Of a DNA stretch of 64,000 nt, positions 48,614 through 57,070 are shown one piece after another. This DNA comes from Dyella subtropica (GTDB lineage Bacteria; Pseudomonadota; Gammaproteobacteria; Xanthomonadales; Rhodanobacteraceae). How positions within the stretch are numbered: position 1 is the first letter of the stretch; every line of letters starts with the position of its first letter. The position numbers and the translations under genes are program-made. The stretch lies in contig NZ_JAPDPD010000001.1 of assembly GCF_026283965.1 (NCBI RefSeq), forward strand, positions 186,001-250,000, read 5' to 3'. The notes beneath the pieces are model-generated. The model was not told the origin of the DNA, ran no database searches, and saw only the letters and a list, made by a program, of their open reading frames with translations.

Positions 48614-50743
48614 TTACTTCGCTTCTTTTTCCATCAGCTTGTCGACCAGGTTAGCCGGCACTTCCTCGTAATGGTCGAACTCCATGGTGAAGGTGCCGCG
48701 GCCGCGGGTGGCCGAGCGCAGGAAGTTGATGTAGCCGAACATTTCGGCCAGCGGCACGAAGCCCTGAACAAAGGCCTGCGCACCCTTCTGACCCTGATCG
48801 CTGACCGTGCCGCGACGGCGGTTGATGTCGCCGATCACGTCGCCCAGATAATCGGCCTCCGTCACCACTTCCAACCGCATGACCGGCTCCAGCAGCTTGG
48901 GCTTGCTCATGCGGTGCGCTTCGCGGAAGCACTGGCGGCTGGCGATTTCGAAGGCCAGCGCGGAGGAGTCCACGTCGTGGAATTTGCCGTCGACCAGGCG
49001 CGCCTTGAAGTCCAGCACTTCGTAGCCTGCCACCTGCCCTTCGCGCGACTCCACCATCACGGCGTGCTCCACCGCCGGTATGTATTCGCGCGGCACGCGA
49101 CCACCAACGATTTCGTCAGAGAACACCACGCCGCTACCCGACTCGCCTGGCTCGAAGATCATCGACACTTCGGCGAACTGACCCGAACCGCCGGACTGCT
49201 TCTTGTGCGTGTAGGTGTGCTCGACCCGGTTGCCGAAGGCCTCACGGAAGCTGACCTTGGGCTTGCCCATGTTGGCGTCGACACCCAGCTCGGTGCGCAT
49301 GCGATCGATGGTCACTTCCAGATGCAGCTCGCCCATGCCTTTAAGCACGGTCTGCCCGGTTTCCTTGTCCACTTCCATACGCAACGACGGATCGGCCTTC
49401 ACCATTTTGTAGAGCGCGGTGGAAAGCTTGTCGACGTCGTGACGGCTCTTTGGCTCCACCGACACGCTGATCACCGGGTCGGGGAAGCGCATGCGTTCAA
49501 GCAGCGCCGGATGCGCCGGGTCGGAGAGTGAATCGCCAGTCTCGGTCTCCTTCATCGACACGAACGCGCAGATGTCGCCGGCACGCACCTCTTCGATGTC
49601 CTTGGTGGCGTTGGCCTGCACTTCCACGATGCGGCCCACGCGCTCTTTCCTGCCTCGCGTGACGTTGAGCAAGGTGTCGCCCTTCTTGATCACGCCCGAA
49701 TAGATACGGCAGAACGTGAGCGTGCCGAACTGATCGTTGATGACCTTGAACGCCAGTGCGCGGGCCGGCGCCTCGTCCACCACGCCCTGATTGCCCACCA
49801 CGTGACCGTCTTCGTCCACCATCGCGATACCGCCGTTCTCACCCGGGAACGGCAGGTAGTCGATCACGCCGTCCAGCAGCTGCTGCACGCCCTTGTTGCG
49901 ATAGGACGAGCCGCAGAATACCGGCATCAGCTTGCCGGATACGCAGCCCTTGCGGATGCACTTCTTGAGTGTCTCCGGGTCGAACTCGCCGGTATCGATC
50001 AGCTTCTCAAAGGCGGCATCGTCCAGCGCCAGCGCGCGCTCGAGGGTTTCCTCGCGCAGCTTGGCCAGATTGGCCACCCACTCCTGATCCGCCGTGGTGG
50101 AGAAATTCACCCGGCTGGCGATGTCGGCCAGCGGCACGACGTCCCACGCGCTGTCTTTGTCGTCGCCCTTCCAGAGGTAGCCGACACCAGCGATCAGATC
50201 GGCCATGCCGACGAACTCATCACTGCTACCCAGCGGCACCTGGCACAGCAGCGCGTTGGCGCCCAGACGCTCGCGGATTCCCTTCACGCAATGCGCGAAG
50301 TTGGCGCCGATGCGGTCCATCTTGTTGACGTAGCACAGGCGTGGCACGTTGTACTGGTCGGCCAGGCGCCAGTTGGTTTCGGTCTGCGGCTCCACACCGG
50401 CCACGCCGTCGAACACCACCACGGCGCCATCGAGCACGCGCAAGCTGCGATTCACCTCGATGGTGAAGTCGACGTGCCCAGGGGTATCGATCAGATTGAC
50501 CTGGTGGCCCTTCCACTCGGTCGACACGGCCGCCGACTGGATGGTGATGCCACGCTTGCGTTCCTGCTCCAGGTAGTCCGTGGTGGTGGAGCCCTTGCCT
50601 TCCTTGGTGTCGTGGACGTCCACGATCTGATGCTTTTTGCCGGTGTAGTAAAGAATGCGCTCGGTGGTCGTGGTCTTGCCCGCATCGATGTGGGCAATGA
50701 TGCCGATGTTGCGGTAGAGCGAAAGCGGTTTCTGACGCGCCAT
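48614..50743 (-). CDS. fusA: elongation factor G paralogue (EF-G2 type)
   Basis: Translational GTPase of 709 residues. It contains the G1 motif AHIDAGKTTTTERILYYTG, DTPGHVDFTIEVNRSLRV (G3), YVNKMDRIGANF (G4), and the EF-G domain IV and V blocks. The switch I region (KKHQIVDVHDTKEGKGSTTT) differs from the canonical str-operon EF-G (which usually reads NHKIGEVHDG), and the gene stands alone, not beside rpsG and tufA. It is therefore probably the second EF-G, possibly specialised for ribosome recycling or stress. The ATG at 50743 (MARQKPLSLYRNIG) is chosen; the frame is open 45 codons upstream. Confidence 0.85.
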   Translation of the reverse strand: MARQKPLSLYRNIGIIAHIDAGKTTTTERILYYTGKKHQIVDVHDTKEGKGSTTTDYLEQERKRGITIQSAAVSTEWKGHQVNLIDTPGHVDFTIEVNRSLRVLDGAVVVFDGVAGVEPQTETNWRLADQYNVPRLCYVNKMDRIGANFAHCVKGIRERLGANALLCQVPLGSSDEFVGMADLIAGVGYLWKGDDKDSAWDVVPLADIASRVNFSTTADQEWVANLAKLREETLERALALDDAAFEKLIDTGEFDPETLKKCIRKGCVSGKLMPVFCGSSYRNKGVQQLLDGVIDYLPFPGENGGIAMVDEDGHVVGNQGVVDEAPARALAFKVINDQFGTLTFCRIYSGVIKKGDTLLNVTRGRKERVGRIVEVQANATKDIEEVRAGDICAFVSMKETETGDSLSDPAHPALLERMRFPDPVISVSVEPKSRHDVDKLSTALYKMVKADPSLRMEVDKETGQTVLKGMGELHLEVTIDRMRTELGVDANMGKPKVSFREAFGNRVEHTYTHKKQSGGSGQFAEVSMIFEPGESGSGVVFSDEIVGGRVPREYIPAVEHAVMVESREGQVAGYEVLDFKARLVDGKFHDVDSSALAFEIASRQCFREAHRMSKPKLLEPVMRLEVVTEADYLGDVIGDINRRRGTVSDQGQKGAQAFVQGFVPLAEMFGYINFLRSATRGRGTFTMEFDHYEEVPANLVDKLMEKEAK

Positions 50744-51266
50744 GAGCTGGTTCCGAAGAAGCGTGAGTGAGGGGCTCCATGATTGGGGCGGCACTCGGAA
50801 AAATCTAGCCGGAGATCGCTCAGAGACACGGGGCCTGGAGACTCTGACGGCCCACTGACGCTCGTCGGTGGCACGCACGGCAGATAAGCCTCCCGTGCTT
50901 CATCAGTGATGCGCAGCGTGGCAGCAAATACCGAGCCGACCGAAGGGCTCGCTGTCACATCGCCGTCAAGTACGAATGACTCGTTGGCACGCGTCAAACC
51001 GCGAGTTTCTCGCGGCCCAGCTAGCGATGCCGCAATTTCCTTCGAATCCACCCACCCCGCCTCTGTTGAAGCGCAAACGGTGACGCCTCTGCGTCCAGCG
51101 GATGGCCTATGACCGACGCACTGCATATACGCTGCGCGCCGGAGATTCGTTGCGAAGGGCGCTTATGCGAACTGCCGGTCGTTCGGCGTGCGTCGTCTTC
51201 CGGCGGGCAGGAACTGCTTTTCCATACCGTTTGGATGGCGGCCCCATGCCCGCCGAACGGCCGCAC
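50744..51266. other. intergenic region upstream of the EF-G paralogue
   Basis: About 520 bases with no supported gene. The open frames here have no ribosome sites and no recognisable features. It should hold the EF-G promoter and leader. Confidence 0.5.
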
Positions 51267-51896
51267 TCAGGTAATGATCCGGTTGCTACGGGCCAGTTCG
51301 ATCAAGTCGCGGATATTGGCCAGGCCGAGCTTGTCCATCACGTTTCGTTTGTGCGCGCTAACGGTCTTGTTGCTGATCATCATGTGATGCGCAATGTCGA
51401 TATTGGACATACCCAGGGCCAGGCAGCGAAATACTTCGAACTCACGCTTGCCCAACCTGCTGAGCGGGCCATCCTGCCCCGCCACGATCGCGCTGGAGGC
51501 TGCCGCCATGACATCTTTGCCGAAATAGATTTTGCCGCGCACCGCCAACTGCGCTGCAGTGACAATATCGTCCATGGCAGCGCTCTTATGTACGAAACCG
51601 TCCGCCCCGGCGCGAAAGGCACGCACTCCGGCGACCACTTCATCTGCCGCAGAAATCATCAGGATGGCTATCGATTCGCCGCTTTGTCTCAGGCGGTGAA
51701 TCACTTCGACACCGCCCAGCAGCGGAATATCAAGATCAATGACCAAAAGATCCGGGCGCAAGTCCCGCGCCGCGGCCAGCCCCGAGGAGCCATTGATGCA
51801 TTCGGCAAGTACTTGGAACTCACCAGATCTTTCGAGCAAGGAGCGAACTACCTCATTGATCATGGGGTGATCATCTACGACTACGGCGGTAAACAT
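51267..51896 (-). CDS. LuxR/NarL-family response regulator
   Basis: Two-domain regulator of 209 residues. The receiver (about 1-120) has the acidic pair in VVVDDHP and the phosphoacceptor Asp in LLVIDLDIPLLGG. The LuxR HTH (about 145-205) includes LGKREFEVFRCLALGMSNIDIA and ISNKTVSAHKRNVMDKLGL. ATG 51896 gives the usual short lead before VVVDDH; ATG 51911 is possible. It belongs to a three-gene signalling group with a second regulator and a hybrid kinase on the same strand. Confidence 0.9.
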   Translation of the reverse strand: MFTAVVVDDHPMINEVVRSLLERSGEFQVLAECINGSSGLAAARDLRPDLLVIDLDIPLLGGVEVIHRLRQSGESIAILMISAADEVVAGVRAFRAGADGFVHKSAAMDDIVTAAQLAVRGKIYFGKDVMAAASSAIVAGQDGPLSRLGKREFEVFRCLALGMSNIDIAHHMMISNKTVSAHKRNVMDKLGLANIRDLIELARSNRIIT

Positions 51897-51995
51897 GACG
51901 CATGTATCCATATGGTGACGTCGAAAGCCAGCGTTTCCCCTGTCACAAGCGCAGCTGGCGCCTTTAGGGCAAAAGAAACGATGCGCAAGGGCCGC

Positions 51996-52634
51996 TTAGT
52001 AACCGACCTCCATCGCATAGGCATAAATTTCCATGTCGGAGCGGAGGCCGAGCTTCTTCATGGCATCGGTTTTCTGCTTGCTGACCGTCTTAACGCTGCG
52101 ATCCAGCTTGCGTGCGATCTCGGTCACGCTCATACCTGCAACGAGCAGTCGGATCACCTCGCCTTCGCGATCGGTCAACTTGGTCACGGAGTGATTACCG
52201 AAGCGCGCCAGCCGCCCTTCGAAGGTTGCACTCACAAAGACATGCCCCATCATGGCGAGACGCACAGCGGTATGAACTTCCGCCAAGGCTGTGGTCTTGT
52301 CCACGATGGCCTTCACACCGGTGACCATTAAAGCCTGCAGCAGACCAACATTCCTGAGCATGGTCAGCACGACGATCGGAAGGTTGGGATGCGCCGAGCG
52401 CAGGCGCTCAATCAAGCGGATGCCATCTGGCGAACTATCGCTAGGCATGACGTAGTCGGTAACCACGACATCGCACTCGACTCGCTCCACCAGCGAGAGC
52501 AACTCCACCGGGCAGGAGGCTTCGCCAACTACCTGGATATCGCTGCCGTGGAGGAGGGCCATAATGCCCTTGCGGATGATGGGATGGTCATCGGCAAGAA
52601 TGATTCGGATAGTCTGGTCAGCCTGTGCGTTCAT
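51996..52634 (-). CDS. RcsB-like LuxR-family response regulator
   Basis: A 212-residue regulator. The receiver has IILADDHPIIRKGI, the phosphoacceptor region CDVVVTDYVMPSD and the lysine-bearing segment GVKAIVDKTT. The C-terminal HTH has LTDREGEVIRLLVAGMSVTEIA and RSVKTVSKQKTDAMKKLGL, close to RcsB in pattern. The ATG at 52634 has AGAGA upstream. It lies between the first regulator and the hybrid kinase, with gaps of about 100 and 200 bases. Confidence 0.9.
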   Translation of the reverse strand: MNAQADQTIRIILADDHPIIRKGIMALLHGSDIQVVGEASCPVELLSLVERVECDVVVTDYVMPSDSSPDGIRLIERLRSAHPNLPIVVLTMLRNVGLLQALMVTGVKAIVDKTTALAEVHTAVRLAMMGHVFVSATFEGRLARFGNHSVTKLTDREGEVIRLLVAGMSVTEIARKLDRSVKTVSKQKTDAMKKLGLRSDMEIYAYAMEVGY

Positions 52635-52842
52635 GGAAGCAATCTCTTTTCGGTGCGCTTGAAGGAGCCCGGCGTGCATGACGACAGCGAAGCTGCGTGA
52701 TGATCGGTGGGAGTGTGGTGCGGACCGAACGTCGCCGGCCTCGCTCGCTCGGGCAAGAGTCGAATTCTCTACTCCGCACCAAGCATCGTTCCATACGAAT
52801 GTTCTGATAATTCTGTCGACACGCCGGAAACGCGGGTGATAT

Positions 52843-55017
52843 TCAATGTGCCTGCTTCAGCGCTACCGTGAATCCACTCAAATACGATTCCAGCTCTCTC
52901 GCGTGAACCAGCACATCCGACGCTTGCGTATCTGACTCAATCGACGATGCCACTTCGGCCAACTGATTGGCTCCGAAAAAAGCCGCCATACCGCGTAGGG
53001 AGTGCGCAACTTCACGCAACTTGTCCGTGTCCAGCACCGTCAGCGCCTCGTTCAATTTACCCAGCTCAGCCTCGGCCAGATGGGTATAGTTCTTCAGTAC
53101 AGCAGTGACGTCGTCGCCATAGACCCTGGCCAGACTGGCCTGCACTTGAGCGATGTCGGAGGTGGCGTCACCGGTTCGGGCGATATCGTCAGGGCATGCC
53201 GGCAACTGAACCGAAGTGCCGGTAATCCAGCGATGCAACGTGTCGGCGAGCGTACCCAGTCGCAGAGGCTTGGCCATCACGTCATCCATGCCCGACGCCA
53301 AGCAGTTATTCACCTGCTCCGCCATGACGCTGGCTGTCAACGCAATAATGGGAAGGCGGCTGTCGGTCTCACCAGCACGTATGCGCTGCGTCAATTCGAA
53401 GCCGTCCATCTTCGGCATGTAGCAATCCGTGATGAGCAAGGCGTACTGCTTGTTCGCAAGGGCAGCAAGAGCCGCCTCGCCGTCATTCACCAGATCGCAA
53501 GGCCATCCGAGAGCCGCCAACTGGTGCCGTAGGACGTCACGGACGAGAGAATGATCTTCGGCCACCAGAATCCATGGTCGGTCGGCATTTACTTGCCCGA
53601 TCGCCTCGGTTGCGGAATGGCGTTCCGCCACTGCAAATCGTCCACGCACGATGGCGCGGCTACCTCCCTCTGGCTCGCTTTCCACACGGAGGGATAAATC
53701 CATCAGTCCGCACAGACGGTGTGCGACCGCCAACCAAAGCTCCTCGCTATCGCAGTCCTGACCATTCGATGACGTGCACTGCGCGATTGGATCAAACCGA
53801 CTTGTCCAATGTGCCGCAGCGATGCCGACGTTCGTATTGGAAACGCTGATTTCGATGTCCTGCCACTCTTCCGCCTCGTCAAGCACTCGCCCATCGACAT
53901 GCACGCGACCCTCGGGAGTGAACTTGATCGTTTGGCGAATCAGACTGGCAAGAACCTGCCGCAGACGCACGTCATCGCCGCTCAAGCTTTTGGCCACCCG
54001 ACGCTCGACGCGTACATCGATCTGCAGTCCTTTGCTGGATGCCTGCGACAGAAGCATCGATGCGGTGGCGTCAATGGCAAGGCGCAGGTCGAAAGGCAGC
54101 CAGACGATCGACAACTTGCCCGTTTCGATCTTCGAGAGATCCAGAATGTCGTCGATGATCCGCAGCAGGGACCGGGAAGATTCACCGGCCGTTTGCAGCA
54201 GGGTGCGCTGGCGCTCACTCAGCCCCGAATGATCGAGAAGCTCCAACGTTCCGAGCATCCCATTCATTGGCGTGCGTATCTCATGGCTCATCATCGCCAG
54301 AAAATTCGCGCCGGTTGTCGTGGACTCTGCCTTTTCGCGCCGCTCGATCGTGTCGACAAGCACGCCAAGCAAGGCGCCATGACCATCAGACAGCTCCAGC
54401 GGCTCCAGGCGCGCGTGGTAACAACGCCGGTCGCCTCCCGCAACGGGAAGGATCAGTTCACGCTGTTCAGCAACATGGCTACGCAGCACCCGCAGATCCG
54501 CCCGGTGAACCTGATCGCAATCGATGTCGATGTGTCGGGTTTGTAGCAGGCTGCGTCCCAGCAGCTGCATCCGTTGAACACCGAATTGAATTTCGTAGGA
54601 GTGATTGACGGCAAGATAGGCACCCTGCGCGTCCTTGCAAAAGATCGGATACGGAACTGCATCCAACATGGCTTGATGGAACTCGCATCGCGTTTGCAGC
54701 TGCGACGCAAGCGCGCGCAAGGCTCGCCAACGGCTACGTACGATCCACGTCGCCGCCATCGCTGCGAGCAGCAGGGCAACCAAGCCCGCATAGGTCGGCA
54801 CCTGCCAATCGAAGCCGTTGCTGCTGGCATCGATCGACTCCGCCATTCTGGCTTCGTGCCATAGGTTCGAACTATCCGCGGCGAGAACATGCCCTGTTAT
54901 AGAACTAGCGGCAACCTGACCGTGCGCACTGCCCAGGCAGCCGAGCAACAGACCCAGCCCTATCCGCCGCCTGGGCCATGAGGTGAGTCGACCCGACCCA
55001 GAAGCCACGATACCCAT
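52843..55017 (-). CDS. hybrid histidine kinase with degenerate ATP-binding domain, receiver and HPt
   Basis: A 724-residue membrane protein. It has an N-terminal signal-like helix (about 15-34), a second helix (about 72-92), a PAS-like segment (about 115-220), HisKA with an intact SHEIRTPMNG (His245), an ATPase domain, a receiver with LLITDCYMPKMDG (Asp531), and an HPt domain with AHSLRGMAAFFGA (His672). The ATPase domain lacks key residues: the N-box reads RQTIKFT instead of xNAxKFT (near 361), the G1 box reads SNTNVGIA instead of DTGIGI, and the G2 box reads SEELWLA instead of GTGLGLA (near 423). The phosphorelay residues are kept. It probably acts as a relay or phosphatase with another kinase, as RcsD does in E. 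coli. Confidence 0.88.
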   Translation of the reverse strand: MGIVASGSGRLTSWPRRRIGLGLLLGCLGSAHGQVAASSITGHVLAADSSNLWHEARMAESIDASSNGFDWQVPTYAGLVALLLAAMAATWIVRSRWRALRALASQLQTRCEFHQAMLDAVPYPIFCKDAQGAYLAVNHSYEIQFGVQRMQLLGRSLLQTRHIDIDCDQVHRADLRVLRSHVAEQRELILPVAGGDRRCYHARLEPLELSDGHGALLGVLVDTIERREKAESTTTGANFLAMMSHEIRTPMNGMLGTLELLDHSGLSERQRTLLQTAGESSRSLLRIIDDILDLSKIETGKLSIVWLPFDLRLAIDATASMLLSQASSKGLQIDVRVERRVAKSLSGDDVRLRQVLASLIRQTIKFTPEGRVHVDGRVLDEAEEWQDIEISVSNTNVGIAAAHWTSRFDPIAQCTSSNGQDCDSEELWLAVAHRLCGLMDLSLRVESEPEGGSRAIVRGRFAVAERHSATEAIGQVNADRPWILVAEDHSLVRDVLRHQLAALGWPCDLVNDGEAALAALANKQYALLITDCYMPKMDGFELTQRIRAGETDSRLPIIALTASVMAEQVNNCLASGMDDVMAKPLRLGTLADTLHRWITGTSVQLPACPDDIARTGDATSDIAQVQASLARVYGDDVTAVLKNYTHLAEAELGKLNEALTVLDTDKLREVAHSLRGMAAFFGANQLAEVASSIESDTQASDVLVHARELESYLSGFTVALKQAH

Positions 55018-55377
55018 GCCATCACCCCGCGTTCTCGGTCGATTTGACCCCACCAGAGGGGCCGCATCAGCCGGCGGGGTACGTGCCCGCACACTGATGA
55101 CTTGTCACGCCAACGGCGCGGCCTCCTGGGTGGCGGTGGGATGTCCAACAGTCCTACGCACGCCGTATCCCCAGGCGGACGCATTTTCGGATTGGATATG
55201 TCCGGCTAACTATGGGACTGGTCCGAAAGGCAATTAGATATTTCTGCAGATTTGCAGCACCCACTCCTAGATGACATCGACCGACCAAGCCCTAGCCCAA
55301 CCAGTCCACAAGCATCCGCCCGGATACCGCCGCACCTTGCGCCGAAAGCAGCCGACACGTAGAATCCGCGGCTCTTT
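55018..55377. other. intergenic region upstream of tRNA-Thr
   Basis: 360 bases with no supported gene. The tRNA-Thr promoter should lie in the last 60 bases. Short open frames here lack support. Confidence 0.5.
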
Positions 55378-55453
55378 GCCGGAATAGCTCAGTTGGTAGA
55401 GCGGCGCATTCGTAATGCGTAGGTCGCAGGTTCGACTCCTGTTTCCGGCACCA
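55378..55453 (+). tRNA. tRNA-Thr (CGT)
   Basis: Begins GCCGGAATAGCTCAGTTGG and ends TTCCGGC-A-CCA. The ATTCGTAA stretch gives anticodon CGT. It marks the boundary between the core-like region on the left and the accessory region on the right, so its 3' end is a likely attachment site. Confidence 0.95.
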
Positions 55454-55466
55454 GTTTTACCAATTA

Positions 55467-55510
55467 AAACAGCGCATTACACGTTGCAGTGTGATGCGCT
55501 GTTTTGCTTT
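55467..55510 (+). terminator. terminator of tRNA-Thr
   Basis: A 17-bp stem with one G-T pair (55467-55483 with 55490-55506; base AAAACAGCGCAT) is followed by GCTTTG. It shares its stem base with the tRNA-Ala terminator. Confidence 0.8.
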
Positions 55511-55653
55511 GGATGGAAGGATTTCGCAGTCGCGTTGTGACAAATTTGTGCCACGTCACGCCTTGCTCCGTTCTTGCCATGCCCTGATGTGCAATCCATT
55601 GCCACAACGGGCCTCCGGAGCACCATCGGCGTGCCAAGTCAGGAACTGGTCGA

Positions 55654-56745
55654 GTGGAACTGGTACCCCTGGCAGCGGATCAACTTAAGGTACCTCAGCC
55701 GATAAGCGGGTTTGGAATCACCGACATGACGGCCCACTACCTCTACCGGCACGACACTCTCCCCTCGCTCCGAAGACAGGCAGGTGACCCGTGGCTCCGC
55801 GCGCGGCGACTGCGGAAGCAGCCAGCAACCTTTCCGCACTGGCAGTTGGGCGAGGCGCTGGCGCAGGCCAGGCCCGGCGACGGCGTCTTCCAGTTGTCAA
55901 TGTGGCGGTCGCTCCAAGGGGCGCTGCCCGATCTCATATTGCAGCACTTGCTCGCCAGGCAGCCTAATAACACGATCGGCGCGCCACTGATGCTGCAGCG
56001 GATTCGCGCTGATCATCCGATGTTCCTGGCCTACCAGCGCGGCGATGACGAACACCTGCCGGGCAAGGCGTGGCTGTTCTGGAACACGGCACCATGCAGC
56101 GATGCACAGGACTGGTCGACTGACGGCGTTCACCATGACGATATCGAGGTGTTCCATCCGGGCGGGCACTGGGCGCCATTCGACCAAGTGGTCACGACGC
56201 ACGACGCCCCGTTGACGCCAGCACCAGGCTGGACCCGATTGCCGCTTGAACCCGCCTACGCCGGCGAACCAGACCGGGTGGTCGACGTACGCTGGGTGGA
56301 CCACCCGTCGCTGGGCCGCTGCGTATTCGCCCGTATCCCCGTGTGGAGCCCCGGGGTATGGCCAGCTGACTGGTACACCCTGCAACTCCTAGGGCGGACG
56401 CTCTTGATCGCATTTCCTGAGCTCATTCTCTCAGGCCAGGCGATCGTTGCGCTTGAGCGAACCGGCTACACCATGACCTACGACATCACCATTTCTAGGA
56501 CAGCGGCAACCCGCGCATCGTGGTTCGCGCGCGTCTTTCGCGGAGCCACCGACCAACCCGCCTCAGCGACGTTCCGGGATGCCGAACTCCTGTCACAGGA
56601 GAAAGCCAGTGTCACGAGCGTCTACGCGGCGGCAGGTCTCGACTGCGCATCGCTCAGCACGTCGGCTTTCGTGTACGGCCGCGAAGCCATGGCAACTCTC
56701 GAGGCGGAAGCCGCGGCGGAACTCGCTCGAATGGAGAACGCCTAG
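55654..56745 (+). CDS. hypothetical protein, island-borne
   Basis: I do not recognise this 363-residue protein. It is soluble-looking, with no signal peptide and no long hydrophobic helix apart from LLIAFPELILSGQAIVAL (about 250-267). It is rich in Trp, Pro and His (for example PGGHWAPFDQVV and IPVWSPGVWPADWYTLQLL), and ends in an Ala/Glu-rich helix (TLEAEAAAELARMENA). The GTG at 55654 has AGGA upstream; an ATG at 55726 is an alternative. It is the first gene after tRNA-Thr and precedes the PHP-ATPase gene on the same strand, separated by 325 bases. Confidence 0.6.
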   Translation: MELVPLAADQLKVPQPISGFGITDMTAHYLYRHDTLPSLRRQAGDPWLRARRLRKQPATFPHWQLGEALAQARPGDGVFQLSMWRSLQGALPDLILQHLLARQPNNTIGAPLMLQRIRADHPMFLAYQRGDDEHLPGKAWLFWNTAPCSDAQDWSTDGVHHDDIEVFHPGGHWAPFDQVVTTHDAPLTPAPGWTRLPLEPAYAGEPDRVVDVRWVDHPSLGRCVFARIPVWSPGVWPADWYTLQLLGRTLLIAFPELILSGQAIVALERTGYTMTYDITISRTAATRASWFARVFRGATDQPASATFRDAELLSQEKASVTSVYAAAGLDCASLSTSAFVYGREAMATLEAEAAAELARMENA

Positions 56746-57070
56746 CCCATGCTCCTTGACCCATTAATCATCAAGGTGATTGGGCACTGCTCCGCTGCGC
56801 ACCTCTATACCGCACAGAAATATCGGGACATCAGGCCAGGGGGCGGCTGCACACTGTTCACCGATCACCGCATTTACCCCCCTTGACCCGAGCGCTGCCA
56901 CTTTCGCGGCAAGTTCTTGCTCAGCATTTTTCAGCCAACCGCATGGGGTTCCCGATAGGCTCGCGCTGGGGACGCCCAAAGACGACAAGGAAGGCTGTGT
57001 GACCATTGCCTCCAAAGGCCGTAGGTTCACATACCATAGCTAAGCAGTTAGGCCAACGGACGGGGGATAA
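56746..57070. other. intergenic region before the PHP-ATPase gene
   Basis: 325 bases without a supported gene. It contains the ribosome site GGGGGAT just before 57071 and probably the promoter of the PHP-ATPase gene. Confidence 0.5.

Noticed and set aside
51109-51387. 92-codon open frame upstream of the response regulators
   Set aside because: No ribosome site or family features, and it overlaps the end of the first regulator gene.
56764-57030. 88-codon minus-strand open frame before the PHP-ATPase gene
   Set aside because: No ribosome site, no recognisable features and it occupies the likely promoter region.
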